Below, piece by piece: positions 1 to 6,376 of a stretch of 6,471 nt of DNA. Position 1 is the first letter of the stretch; the number at the start of each line of letters is the position of its first letter. Made by a program: the position numbers and the translations under genes. Source of the DNA: CANHEE01 sp043777755 (GTDB lineage: Bacteria; Bacteroidota; Bacteroidia; Chitinophagales; Saprospiraceae). The notes below the pieces were generated by a model that saw nothing but the letters and a program-made list of their open reading frames with translations, searched no databases and was not told the DNA's origin. The stretch covers positions 1 through 6,471 of the forward strand of contig JAYWHK010000299.1 of assembly GCA_043777755.1 (NCBI GenBank). The letters are read 5' to 3'.

Positions 1-170
1 AGTTATTTAATGTTTGCTATTGTTTGAAATGGTTCTAACTAATTGAAAACCAAAACAATACAACAATTACAAACAATAACAAACTTTTAGAACAATGTAT
101 TAAACATACCGTTTTTTTAGTTATTTAATGTTTGCTATTGTTGAAATGGTTCTAATTAATTGAAAATCAA
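1..170. repeat. Two direct copies of a ~52-base intergenic sequence, 118 bases apart
   Basis: Copy one spans 1-53 and copy two 119-170. They differ by one single-base indel (TGTTTG against TGTTG) and two C/T changes. The first copy begins exactly at the window edge, so the array may extend further left. Between them, 70-84 (CAAACAATAACAAAC) is the reverse complement of 12-26 with one mismatch, and it can also pair with the equivalent part of copy two, so either copy could form a hairpin with the middle segment. I find no convincing reading frame in 1-342. The rest of this stretch (171-281) is plain AT-rich DNA with three short AATATCT units at 179-200. Function unknown; a small intergenic repeat family or remnant of a mobile element is possible. 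Confidence 0.75.
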
Positions 171-281
171 TCGTTTGCAATATCTTAATATCTAATATCT
201 GTTGTGTGTATTTTCTTCAAAAGTCTGATTGCATACAAATCATAAAAAAGGAAAAGAGAAATTGTCCTTGATTAGCGCACC

Positions 282-320
282 AAAAAAAATGGCTTACCTT
301 GTAGAAGGTGAGCCATTTTT
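282..320 (-). terminator. Rho-independent terminator of tig, probably bidirectional
   Basis: Arms 285-300 and 305-320 pair over 16 positions around a GTAG loop, with a core of ATGGC-type sequence at 290-300/305-315. The minus strand ends in a run of eight T (opposite A282-289), as expected for a terminator 23 bases after the tig stop codon. Position 295/310 is a U-G wobble when read as plus-strand RNA but an A-C mismatch as minus-strand RNA, and the plus strand also has T316-321, so the hairpin could also stop rightward transcription entering from outside the window. Confidence 0.85.
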
Positions 321-342
321 TACTTATTATCGAAAAAGAAAA

Positions 343-1782
343 TTATTCTACTTCTTCAAATTCTGCAATATTATCTTCCAAAGTTGTTGGTTGTAATTCT
401 CTTTCTGCTTCCGCAGATGCCAATTCTCTTGTACGAATTGCGTTGAACTCGTCCATCGGAACGTATTGTTCTGTAATCGTTACATTATTGGTAATCGCTT
501 TGAAAAACTTTAAGAATTGAGCCGTTTCAACAGCTTCGTTGTATTCTTTTTTGTTTTTAGTTTTTACATCATTCATTACGTGTTGAGATAACATCGCAAT
601 TAAAGAATCGTCAAAACCTTGTCCGCCATACATTTGACGAACTTTCTCTTTGAAAATATCTACAATATCTTCTTCCAATACTTTAACATCAAATTTCACA
701 TTGATAGCGTCACGTACTAAATCCCAACGAAGGTTTTTTGCAAAAGAATTGTATTCTCTTTCAATGATTTCTTCGGTATTTTTCGGATTAGCAAACAATA
801 ACCAACGCTTTAAGAATTCATCAGGCAAAGCAATGTCATTGTTTCTTTCAATTAATTCTTTTTGGATATTACGTACCATCAAACCAAAAGAATCATTGTC
901 CATGTACTTATAATATTCCCCTTTGATGAATGCTTTTGCCTCTTCTTCGGTAGAAACGGCTTCGCCGTAAGATTTTTGGAAATATTCTTCGTTTAATTCT
1001 GCCGCAATAACACGTGTAACTTCTGAGATTGTAGCGTCAAACATTTCGCTTACTTCCGTAGCCATTTGATCTTCTTCAAAACCTAAGAAATAACGCTTAA
1101 CACGGTCTTCTGTGCTGTCTTTTTCTAAGTGAAAAAGGTTGATTTGAAGGCTATCACCATTTTTATGGCTCATAAACACTTCCTGCATTTCTTCCGTAAG
1201 CATTTCGCAAAGCACTGTAAATTCACCAAAGTGCGTGCCTTTTACTTCTTTGACAGTAAGTTTGAAAGTATCTTTTAGTTGAATATTGTCCTCCGTTGTT
1301 TTGCGTTCGCCCATACGATTACGGTCAGACTCTAACGCATTGTCAATCCAGTCTTGTGGAATTTCTGGCAATACTTTGGTGTAATTGTCAGAAGCTGCAA
1401 TACCTTTAACTTCAAATTCAGGAGCTAAACCCAAATCGAATTTGAAAACCAAATCGTCAATATTGTATTGCGTAACGCCTTCATTCTTTGGAGAATCCAC
1501 AGAAGGAATAGGTTGTCCTAAAATATTAGCTGCGTTCTCTTGAATAAAACCACTAACAGCTTTCTCAATAGATTCGTTAATAATGTCTTGGAAAACAGAA
1601 CCACCAAACATTTTTTTTACGACCATTTCAGGTACTTTTCCAGCACGGAAACCCTTAACAGCAGCTTTTTGCTTATAGCGATTGATTTCGCTGTTGTAAC
1701 GTTTTTTTAGTTCGTCTTTTTCTAATGTGACGGTGACAGAAAGATTGAGCGTGTCAATATCGTGTCTTTCTACTTTTGGCAT
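343..1782 (-). CDS. tig: Trigger factor, ribosome-associated chaperone
   Basis: This 479-residue protein is trigger factor, the cytosolic chaperone that docks at the ribosomal exit tunnel and shields nascent chains. The N-terminal ribosome-binding domain (about 1-130) carries the signature loop GFRAGKVP at residues 44-51 and ends in the usual DLVFKFDLGLAPEFEV strand. The region expected to hold the FKBP-type PPIase domain (about 165-255) is hard to recognise, so isomerase activity is doubtful; this is my reading by eye. The helical SurA-like C-terminal arms follow (about 256-450), then an acidic tail ending EFEEVE. The length exceeds the 432 residues of the E. coli protein. The ATG at 1780-1782 is chosen because the conserved N-terminal strand starts directly after it. 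No Shine-Dalgarno sequence is seen, as is common in Bacteroidota. It lies downstream of tRNA-Leu on the same strand with about 245 AT-rich bases between, in which I see no good promoter match; a strong terminator follows. Confidence 0.95.
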   Translation of the reverse strand: MPKVERHDIDTLNLSVTVTLEKDELKKRYNSEINRYKQKAAVKGFRAGKVPEMVVKKMFGGSVFQDIINESIEKAVSGFIQENAANILGQPIPSVDSPKNEGVTQYNIDDLVFKFDLGLAPEFEVKGIAASDNYTKVLPEIPQDWIDNALESDRNRMGERKTTEDNIQLKDTFKLTVKEVKGTHFGEFTVLCEMLTEEMQEVFMSHKNGDSLQINLFHLEKDSTEDRVKRYFLGFEEDQMATEVSEMFDATISEVTRVIAAELNEEYFQKSYGEAVSTEEEAKAFIKGEYYKYMDNDSFGLMVRNIQKELIERNNDIALPDEFLKRWLLFANPKNTEEIIEREYNSFAKNLRWDLVRDAINVKFDVKVLEEDIVDIFKEKVRQMYGGQGFDDSLIAMLSQHVMNDVKTKNKKEYNEAVETAQFLKFFKAITNNVTITEQYVPMDEFNAIRTRELASAEAERELQPTTLEDNIAEFEEVE

Positions 1783-2026
1783 TGTTGTAAAGTATTAAAT
1801 GATTGTTGTTAAAGTATTTGAATCAAAGCCCTTGTACAGTTTTTTTGGTTTTAAGTAAAAAACAATCATTCAAAAATTTTTTAAATAAAAAATTGTAGCA
1901 AAGCGGTATCGCTTCACTTCATTTTTTTAAAATTTAAAAAATTTCTGAAGAAAAATAAAAAGGAAAGATGTAACAATGTTTGATCAATGTATTCATATTA
2001 AATTAGCCTTTCGCTAAGATAAAGAG

Positions 2027-2108
2027 TGCGGGCGGAGGGACTTGAACCCCCATACCTCGCGGCGTCAGATCCTAAGTCTGATGCGTCTACCAATTTCGCC
2101 ACGCCCGC
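2027..2108 (-). tRNA. tRNA-Leu, anticodon UAG
   Basis: Read on the minus strand, the 7-base acceptor arms GCGGGCG (2102-2108) and CGCCCGC (2028-2034) pair perfectly, with discriminator A at 2027. The anticodon stem TCAGA/TCTGA encloses the loop CTTAGGA, which gives anticodon UAG (opposite 2072-2074) and so leucine, CUA/CUN codons. The T loop is TTCAAGT on a GGGGG/CCCTC stem, and a long variable arm (GCC...GGT) marks a class II tRNA as expected for leucine. The CCA end is not encoded and must be added by the CCA-adding enzyme. It stands alone here, with tig downstream on the same strand. Confidence 0.96.
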
Positions 2109-2193
2109 AAATATAAAGTTAGCCAAATTCTTTTTTTACAAAAATTACTCAACTAAATCTTACTTTTTTTTAATGAACTTCCTAAAAGGTTTG

Positions 2194-2222
2194 CAAAGAT
2201 ACAGCTTTTTTTAAATTTGCAA
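2194..2222 (-). promoter_or_regulatory. Bacteroidota-type promoter for tRNA-Leu
   Basis: On the minus strand a perfect TAnnTTTG element (TATCTTTG, 2194-2201) lies 18 bases after a TTG (2220-2222), within the spacing known for the primary sigma factor of this phylum. Transcription would begin near 2187, about 80 bases before the tRNA 5' end. It may also supply tig, since no better promoter is seen nearer to that gene. Confidence 0.6.
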
Positions 2223-2243
2223 GTAAAATTTATAAAAAAAATC

Positions 2244-2274
2244 TTGTATTTTTCATTTTTTTTTTGTACATTTG
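2244..2274 (+). promoter_or_regulatory. Bacteroidota-type promoter for rel
   Basis: TTG at 2244-2246 and a perfect TAnnTTTG element (TACATTTG, 2267-2274) are 20 bases apart, matching the -33/-7 promoter of Bacteroidota. Transcription would start near 2281 and give rel a leader of about 250 bases. It sits back to back with the tRNA promoter, 21 bases away. Confidence 0.6.
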
Positions 2275-2533
2275 TAGAAATGTATTTGTAGAGAAAGCAT
2301 TTTTTTAATAAATTTTTATAAAAAAACAATATTTATTTTTTAATTCATTGATTATGAGTAATTTATAAAATATTTTTATTTTATTAAAAAATACATCAGC
2401 AAAACAAAAATCAGGTATTATTTAAAACCAATCTTAACTTTTACAAGTTTTTTAGTGGCATCAATTATCAAAAAAATCAAATGACCAACGATTTGATGGG
2501 TATTTTTTTATAAAAAGTTAAAGCAACGAGCGT
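2275..2533 (+). other. Long AT-rich leader of rel with one weak hairpin
   Basis: Together with the two promoters this fills the 425-base gap between the tRNA and rel. No reading frame of note is present. Near its end, ATCAAAT (2476-2482) and ATTTGAT (2491-2497) form a 7-base-pair stem with an 8-base loop, followed five bases later by seven T (2503-2509), which ends 24 bases before the rel start codon. It resembles a weak attenuator, but the stem has only one G-C pair, and such pairs of arms are frequent in AT-rich DNA. No recognisable riboswitch was found. Confidence 0.35.
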
Positions 2534-4774
2534 ATGGAAGTCTTAGAAATGGATATTGCAGCAAAAGAAGAAGCGATTATAGAATCCGCTTTTCAAGGTT
2601 TATTAGATGCTATCAAAGTAAATATAACAGAGGAGGACACCGTGAACATTCGTAAGGCGTACGAAATTGCGGTAGAGGCTCATGCTCCACAACGAAGGAG
2701 GTCGGGCGAACCATATATTTTACATCCGATTGCGGTAGCAAAAATTTGTGCAGAAGAAATTGGACTCGGCGCAACGTCTATTATTTGTGCCTTGTTGCAT
2801 GATGTAGTTGAAGATACAGATATTTCTAATGATTTTTTAAGAAAAAAGTTTGGCTCTAAAGTAGCGAGTATTGTTGATGGCTTGACAAAGTTGGATAGTG
2901 CAAGTAATTCTGATAGTCCGCAAGCTGATAATTTCAAAAAAGTATTGGCAACTTTGGTGGACGATGTTCGTGTTATTTTGATAAAAATGGCAGACCGCTT
3001 GCACAATATGCGTACACTTGGTGCAATGCGTAGGGATAAGCAGCTGAAAATCGCTTCTGAAACGAGCTATATTTATGCGCCTTTGGCACATCGCTTGGGT
3101 TTGTTTGCTATCAAAACAGAGTTGCAGGATTTGTGTATGAAAATCACAGAACCTGATATTTACAAGCAGATTGCGAAGGAGTTACAGGAAACAAAAGCAG
3201 CAAGACAAGATTATATTGCACGATTCATAGGACTTCTTACACCAGAATTAGACGAAATTGGTGTTCCTTATCGGATTTACGGGCGACCAAAATCTATTTA
3301 TTCTATTTCTAATAAAATAAAAAATAAGAACGTTCCGCTTGATTCTTTGTATGATCTTTTTGCCATTCGCATTATCATAGACGTTCCAAGAAAGCGAGAG
3401 AAAGCGGTCTGTTGGGAAATGTATTCAATGATAACTGATGTATATGCAAATATTCCCGATAGATTAAAAGATTACGTAACTACACCAAAATCAAATGGTT
3501 ATGAGTCTTTGCACACGACTGTAATGGGTTTAGATGGGCGTTTGGTAGAAGTACAGATTCGTAGTGAACGCATGGACGAAATTGCGGATAAAGGTTTTGC
3601 GGCGCACTGGAAATACAAAGGTGTGGACAGCGACAACAGTCGTATGGGTCAGAATAGTCAAGGCGATGTTTATGAAAAATGGATTGGTGATATTAAATTT
3701 TTGTTGGAGTCAAACAGTGGTGATCCGATAGAGTTTTTACATGATTTTAAAACGAATCTGAACATAGAAGATGTTCATGCTTATACGCCAAAAGGCGAAA
3801 TTATTATTTTGCCAAAAGGTGCAACTGCCTTGGATTTTGCTTTTGCGATTCACTCAGAAGTTGGCTCAAAATGCAATGGTGTCAAGGTAAATGGTATCGG
3901 AAAACCAATCAGTTATGAGCTTCAAAATGGTGATAAAATTGAGATTTTAGTCAATAAAAATCAAAAACCAAATGATGCTTGGCTAAAAATCGTCAAAACG
4001 GGAAAGGCTCGTTCTCGCATCAGACAGTTGCTAAAAGAAGATAAAAAACAGCAGGCAACTACGGGAAAAGAAACGTTGATGCGCAAGTTGGAGCAGTTAA
4101 AAGTAGATTTTGAAAGCAATATAGATACACTGGTCAAACACTTTGAATACAAGTCAAGGCTTGATTTTTATTTTGCTATTTCTTTGGATCAAATCAATTT
4201 GAAGGAGCTAAAGCGTTTCAAAATTGATGGGAACAAATTGGTAGAACCAGAACTCCCAAAAGGTGAAAAAGCAAGCGTTAAGTTGGCAGACATTGGTTCG
4301 GTTAAAAAATTTGAAGGAAAACCAAGGCTTATCATCAATAATCAGCCAGGTGAGCAGTATGAATATTCTTTGGCAACGTGTTGTAATCCAATGCCAGGTG
4401 ACGAAGTTTTTGCTTATTTGACAACGGGTTCTGGTATGAGGATTCATCGTTTGCAATGTAATAATGCCGAAAATCTTCATGTCAATTATAGTTATCGGAT
4501 TTTATCAGCAGAATGGGTCAATACGCCTAATGCTAACTTTATCGCTGACATGGTGATTACAGGAGTCGATACGGGCATTGGTGTAATTGAACAATTGTCG
4601 CACAATATTTCGGCTTTGGGACTGAATATGCGTTCTTTCAAAATCGAAGGAACTGATGGTTTTTTTGAAGCAAATGTGAGTTTGATGATTAACAATTTGG
4701 ATCAATTGACGCTGGCGATTCGAGCTTTGAAAAAATTGAAAGGTGTACAAAACGTTTTTAGAAAAGAAGTTTAA
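2534..4774 (+). CDS. rel: Bifunctional (p)ppGpp synthetase/hydrolase, RelA/SpoT family
   Basis: A full-length (746-residue) long RSH protein that makes (p)ppGpp from ATP and GDP/GTP and hydrolyses it again, acting in the cytosol and on stalled ribosomes. The HD hydrolase domain (about 40-200) keeps its expected residues: RRRSGEPYILHP (53-64), HDVVEDTD (89-96) and MADRLHNMRTL (152-162). The synthetase domain (about 230-365) has GRPKSIYSI (250-258), DLFAIR (274-279), YVTTPKSNGYESLHTTV (314-330) and VEVQIRS (338-344). A TGS domain follows (412-472), then a helical region, a zinc-finger-like segment with CC at 616-617, H638 and C642, and an ACT domain (about 668-746). With both active sites apparently intact, bifunctional activity is likely; other databases may name it relA or spoT. 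The ATG at 2534 is used; an ATG at codon 6 (2549) is an equal alternative because no Shine-Dalgarno sequence decides. It has its own promoter upstream, and a foldback sequence begins 14 bases after the stop. Confidence 0.96.
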   Translation: MEVLEMDIAAKEEAIIESAFQGLLDAIKVNITEEDTVNIRKAYEIAVEAHAPQRRRSGEPYILHPIAVAKICAEEIGLGATSIICALLHDVVEDTDISNDFLRKKFGSKVASIVDGLTKLDSASNSDSPQADNFKKVLATLVDDVRVILIKMADRLHNMRTLGAMRRDKQLKIASETSYIYAPLAHRLGLFAIKTELQDLCMKITEPDIYKQIAKELQETKAARQDYIARFIGLLTPELDEIGVPYRIYGRPKSIYSISNKIKNKNVPLDSLYDLFAIRIIIDVPRKREKAVCWEMYSMITDVYANIPDRLKDYVTTPKSNGYESLHTTVMGLDGRLVEVQIRSERMDEIADKGFAAHWKYKGVDSDNSRMGQNSQGDVYEKWIGDIKFLLESNSGDPIEFLHDFKTNLNIEDVHAYTPKGEIIILPKGATALDFAFAIHSEVGSKCNGVKVNGIGKPISYELQNGDKIEILVNKNQKPNDAWLKIVKTGKARSRIRQLLKEDKKQQATTGKETLMRKLEQLKVDFESNIDTLVKHFEYKSRLDFYFAISLDQINLKELKRFKIDGNKLVEPELPKGEKASVKLADIGSVKKFEGKPRLIINNQPGEQYEYSLATCCNPMPGDEVFAYLTTGSGMRIHRLQCNNAENLHVNYSYRILSAEWVNTPNANFIADMVITGVDTGIGVIEQLSHNISALGLNMRSFKIEGTDGFFEANVSLMINNLDQLTLAIRALKKLKGVQNVFRKEV

Positions 4775-4788
4775 AAATATCATCAAAA

Positions 4789-4970
4789 TGGGTGCATAAC
4801 AAATTTACAGTTTATTTTTACAGCTTTTTAACTCTTCTAAAATTTTTCGTAATTTCGAGAGTCGATAGTCGAAAAATAAGTCTTTATTTTCGACTATCGA
4901 CTCTCGAAATTACAAAAACTTGCACAAGGGCAAAATTTTTGTAATTCGATGTAAATTTGTTATACACCCA
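4789..4970. mobile_element. 182-base foldback, MITE-like element between rel and the HD-PycTM gene
   Basis: The outer arms 4789-4809 and 4950-4970 are 21-base inverted repeats with one mismatch (left starts TGGGTGCATAAC). The inner arms 4849-4875 and 4887-4913 are a perfect 27-base inverted repeat around an 11-base centre, and TTTTT (4843-4847) and AAAAA (4914-4918) continue the pairing past a single unpaired C. Spacers of 39 and 36 bases between outer and inner arms are diverged, so the two halves are symmetric in layout. There is no coding capacity. A T-run does not follow the stem on either strand, so it is not an ordinary terminator, though so strong a hairpin could still slow or protect the 3' end of rel mRNA. 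A target-site duplication cannot be judged, since both flanks are A-rich. The inverted repeats are seen directly; mobility is inferred. Confidence 0.6.
4952..4959 (+). promoter_or_regulatory. Possible -7 element for the HD-PycTM gene inside the right terminal repeat
   Basis: TAAATTTG matches the TAnnTTTG consensus of Bacteroidota exactly and points toward the downstream gene, giving a leader of about 130 bases. No TTG lies at the usual 17-23 base distance; the nearest is 29 bases upstream (4920-4922). The mirror-image copy in the left repeat points the other way, into the 3' end of rel. Weak support. Confidence 0.3.
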
Positions 4971-5096
4971 AAAAAGCTGTATTTCGGACAAAGTAAAAGC
5001 GATAATTGCATTTTTTTTCAGCCAAATTATTTTTTTCCGAAATATTGCATTAATATTGCGGACAAGATTAAAATTCATTCACAAGACCAACCTTCT

Positions 5097-6353
5097 ATGC
5101 AGCCAGCGACAACGCCTTTATTAGAATCTGTAAAAGAACACGTCAGTAATTTTTTTAAAAATCAAATTTCTGCGGAATATGTTTTTCACGATATGATTCA
5201 TACGACGCAAGTGGTAGAATCTACGATTGAGATTTCTGACGAACTCAATATGGATAGCCCCGAACTTGAATTGTTGCAAGTGGCGGCATGGTTTCACGAT
5301 ACTGGTTATGACAAAGGTCAAGAAGGTCACGAAGAACGTAGTGCTGATTATGCTGGTGCATTTATGAGCAAACATGGTTGTAAAGATGGGCAAATAAAAA
5401 TTGTACAAAGTGCTATTTTAGCAACCAAATTGCCACACAATCCAAAATCTCTTTACGACAAAATCCTCTGTGATGCAGACATGAGTCATCTGGGAAAAAA
5501 AAGCTATTGGGAGCGCAGTAGTCGGATTCGTCAAGAATTGATGCTGACCAAAGGCATTACGATGACTGAGGAAGAATGGGTTGATTTTGAGCTTAGTTTT
5601 TTACTCAAACATCAGTACGTTACGCCAATCGGACAAGCCTTGTACAATAAGCGTAAAGCAAAGAATATCAAGGAATTACGAAAACAAAAGATTAGACTAA
5701 ATCCTTCCGAAGCACTCACTGTTGATGAAGTGGTGGAGAAAGATATTAAGCAAGCTGAAAAGCAGCAAACGCTTTTAGGTATCGTCAGCGATGATGATAA
5801 AGAAATGAAATTGGCGAAAGAAAAAGCCTTAGGTCGTGGTGTAGAAACCATGTACAAAACGACTTATCAGACGCACAATAACCTCAGTGCATTGGCTGAC
5901 CACAAAGCCAATATGATGCTGAGTATCAATACGATTTGTATTTCGATTATAGCTTCTACGTTGATTCCTAAAATCATCATGGACGGTCATCAAAAACTCA
6001 TTGTACCAACAGCAATTTTTCTAATCACATCGCTTGTTTCGATGATTTATGCGACGCTCTCCACTCGTCCAAAAATCACACAAGGCAATGTTTCGAGAGA
6101 GGATATTGTCAATAAAAAATCGAATTTGCTATTTTTTGGTAATTTTTACAATATGCCCTTAGAAGATTTTCAATGGGGAATGAACAAAATGATTTATGAC
6201 CGTGATTTTTTATACAGTACAATGTCAAAAGATATTTTCTTTTTGGGTGTTGTTTTGGCTAAAAAATACCGTTTATTGAGCATTTGTTACAATGTATTTA
6301 TGTACGGATTGATTTTGACGGTACTTGCGTTTGCTGTATCATTTATGATGTAA
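5097..6353 (+). CDS. HD phosphohydrolase domain fused to a Pycsar-type membrane effector domain (PycTM/DUF5706)
   Basis: A 418-residue protein in two parts. Residues about 25-135 form an HD-superfamily domain: the FHDMIHTTQVV segment (H31, H35), FHDTG (H67, D68) and CDADMSHLG (D126, D128) supply the usual metal ligands, so phosphohydrolase activity on a nucleotide is plausible; the substrate is unknown. A charged, largely helical linker follows (about 180-250). The C-terminal part carries the PycTM pattern: YQTHNNLSALADHKANMML (257-275), membrane segments at about 274-294 and 302-322, NLLFFGNFYNM (343-353), DIFFLGVVLAKKYRLL (379-394) and a last membrane segment at 397-417. PycTM proteins in Pycsar antiphage systems bind a cyclic pyrimidine nucleotide and damage the inner membrane. 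No cyclase is in the window. The start is the only in-frame ATG before the HD motif; the open frame reaches back to a TTG at 4920, but those 59 codons run through the foldback element and look non-coding. The gene follows rel on the same strand, 322 bases from its stop, so it is probably transcribed separately. It ends in tandem TAATAA. Confidence 0.88.
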   Translation: MQPATTPLLESVKEHVSNFFKNQISAEYVFHDMIHTTQVVESTIEISDELNMDSPELELLQVAAWFHDTGYDKGQEGHEERSADYAGAFMSKHGCKDGQIKIVQSAILATKLPHNPKSLYDKILCDADMSHLGKKSYWERSSRIRQELMLTKGITMTEEEWVDFELSFLLKHQYVTPIGQALYNKRKAKNIKELRKQKIRLNPSEALTVDEVVEKDIKQAEKQQTLLGIVSDDDKEMKLAKEKALGRGVETMYKTTYQTHNNLSALADHKANMMLSINTICISIIASTLIPKIIMDGHQKLIVPTAIFLITSLVSMIYATLSTRPKITQGNVSREDIVNKKSNLLFFGNFYNMPLEDFQWGMNKMIYDRDFLYSTMSKDIFFLGVVLAKKYRLLSICYNVFMYGLILTVLAFAVSFMM

Positions 6354-6376
6354 TAAGCGGGCGTTAAAAATTAATT

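Noticed and set aside
1..170. CRISPR array
   Set aside because: Only two units, ~52 bases long with a 65-base gap, and no further regular repeats or cas genes.
308..520. Plus-strand 70-codon reading frame
   Set aside because: It begins in the terminator hairpin and lies opposite the end of tig; no recognisable protein features.
650..913. Plus-strand 87-codon frame opposite tig
   Set aside because: Shadow of the tig coding sequence, serine-rich composition typical of antisense frames.
1875..1914. AT-only 8-base stem (1875-1894) and AAGCG/CGCTT stem (1901-1914) between tig and the tRNA
   Set aside because: Short, and of a kind expected by chance in such AT-rich sequence; the T-run is too far from the G/C-containing stem for a terminator.
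2003..2017. Small hairpin TTAGC/GCTAA just after the tRNA
   Set aside because: Only five base pairs and no real T-run on the minus strand, so it cannot be called a terminator.
2026..2214. Plus-strand 62-codon reading frame
   Set aside because: It runs antisense through tRNA-Leu and is the familiar false frame produced by tRNA complements.
2680..3091. Two overlapping minus-strand frames opposite rel
   Set aside because: Both are antisense to the conserved HD domain of rel and show no family features.
4781..4980. Target-site duplication around the foldback element
   Set aside because: Both flanks are A-rich, so short matches such as AAAA carry no weight.
4920..5096. N-terminal extension of the HD-PycTM gene from a TTG codon
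   Set aside because: The 59 codons contain no ATG, overlap the foldback element and encode low-complexity sequence rich in F, K and I; the HD domain starts well after the ATG at 5097.
5121..5857. Minus-strand frames opposite the HD-PycTM gene
   Set aside because: They mirror the coding sequence and resemble no protein; no promoter or start signal is seen.
2534..6353. Complete Pycsar defence operon
   Set aside because: No nucleotidyl cyclase of the PycC type is encoded in the window; rel is a clear RSH alarmone enzyme.
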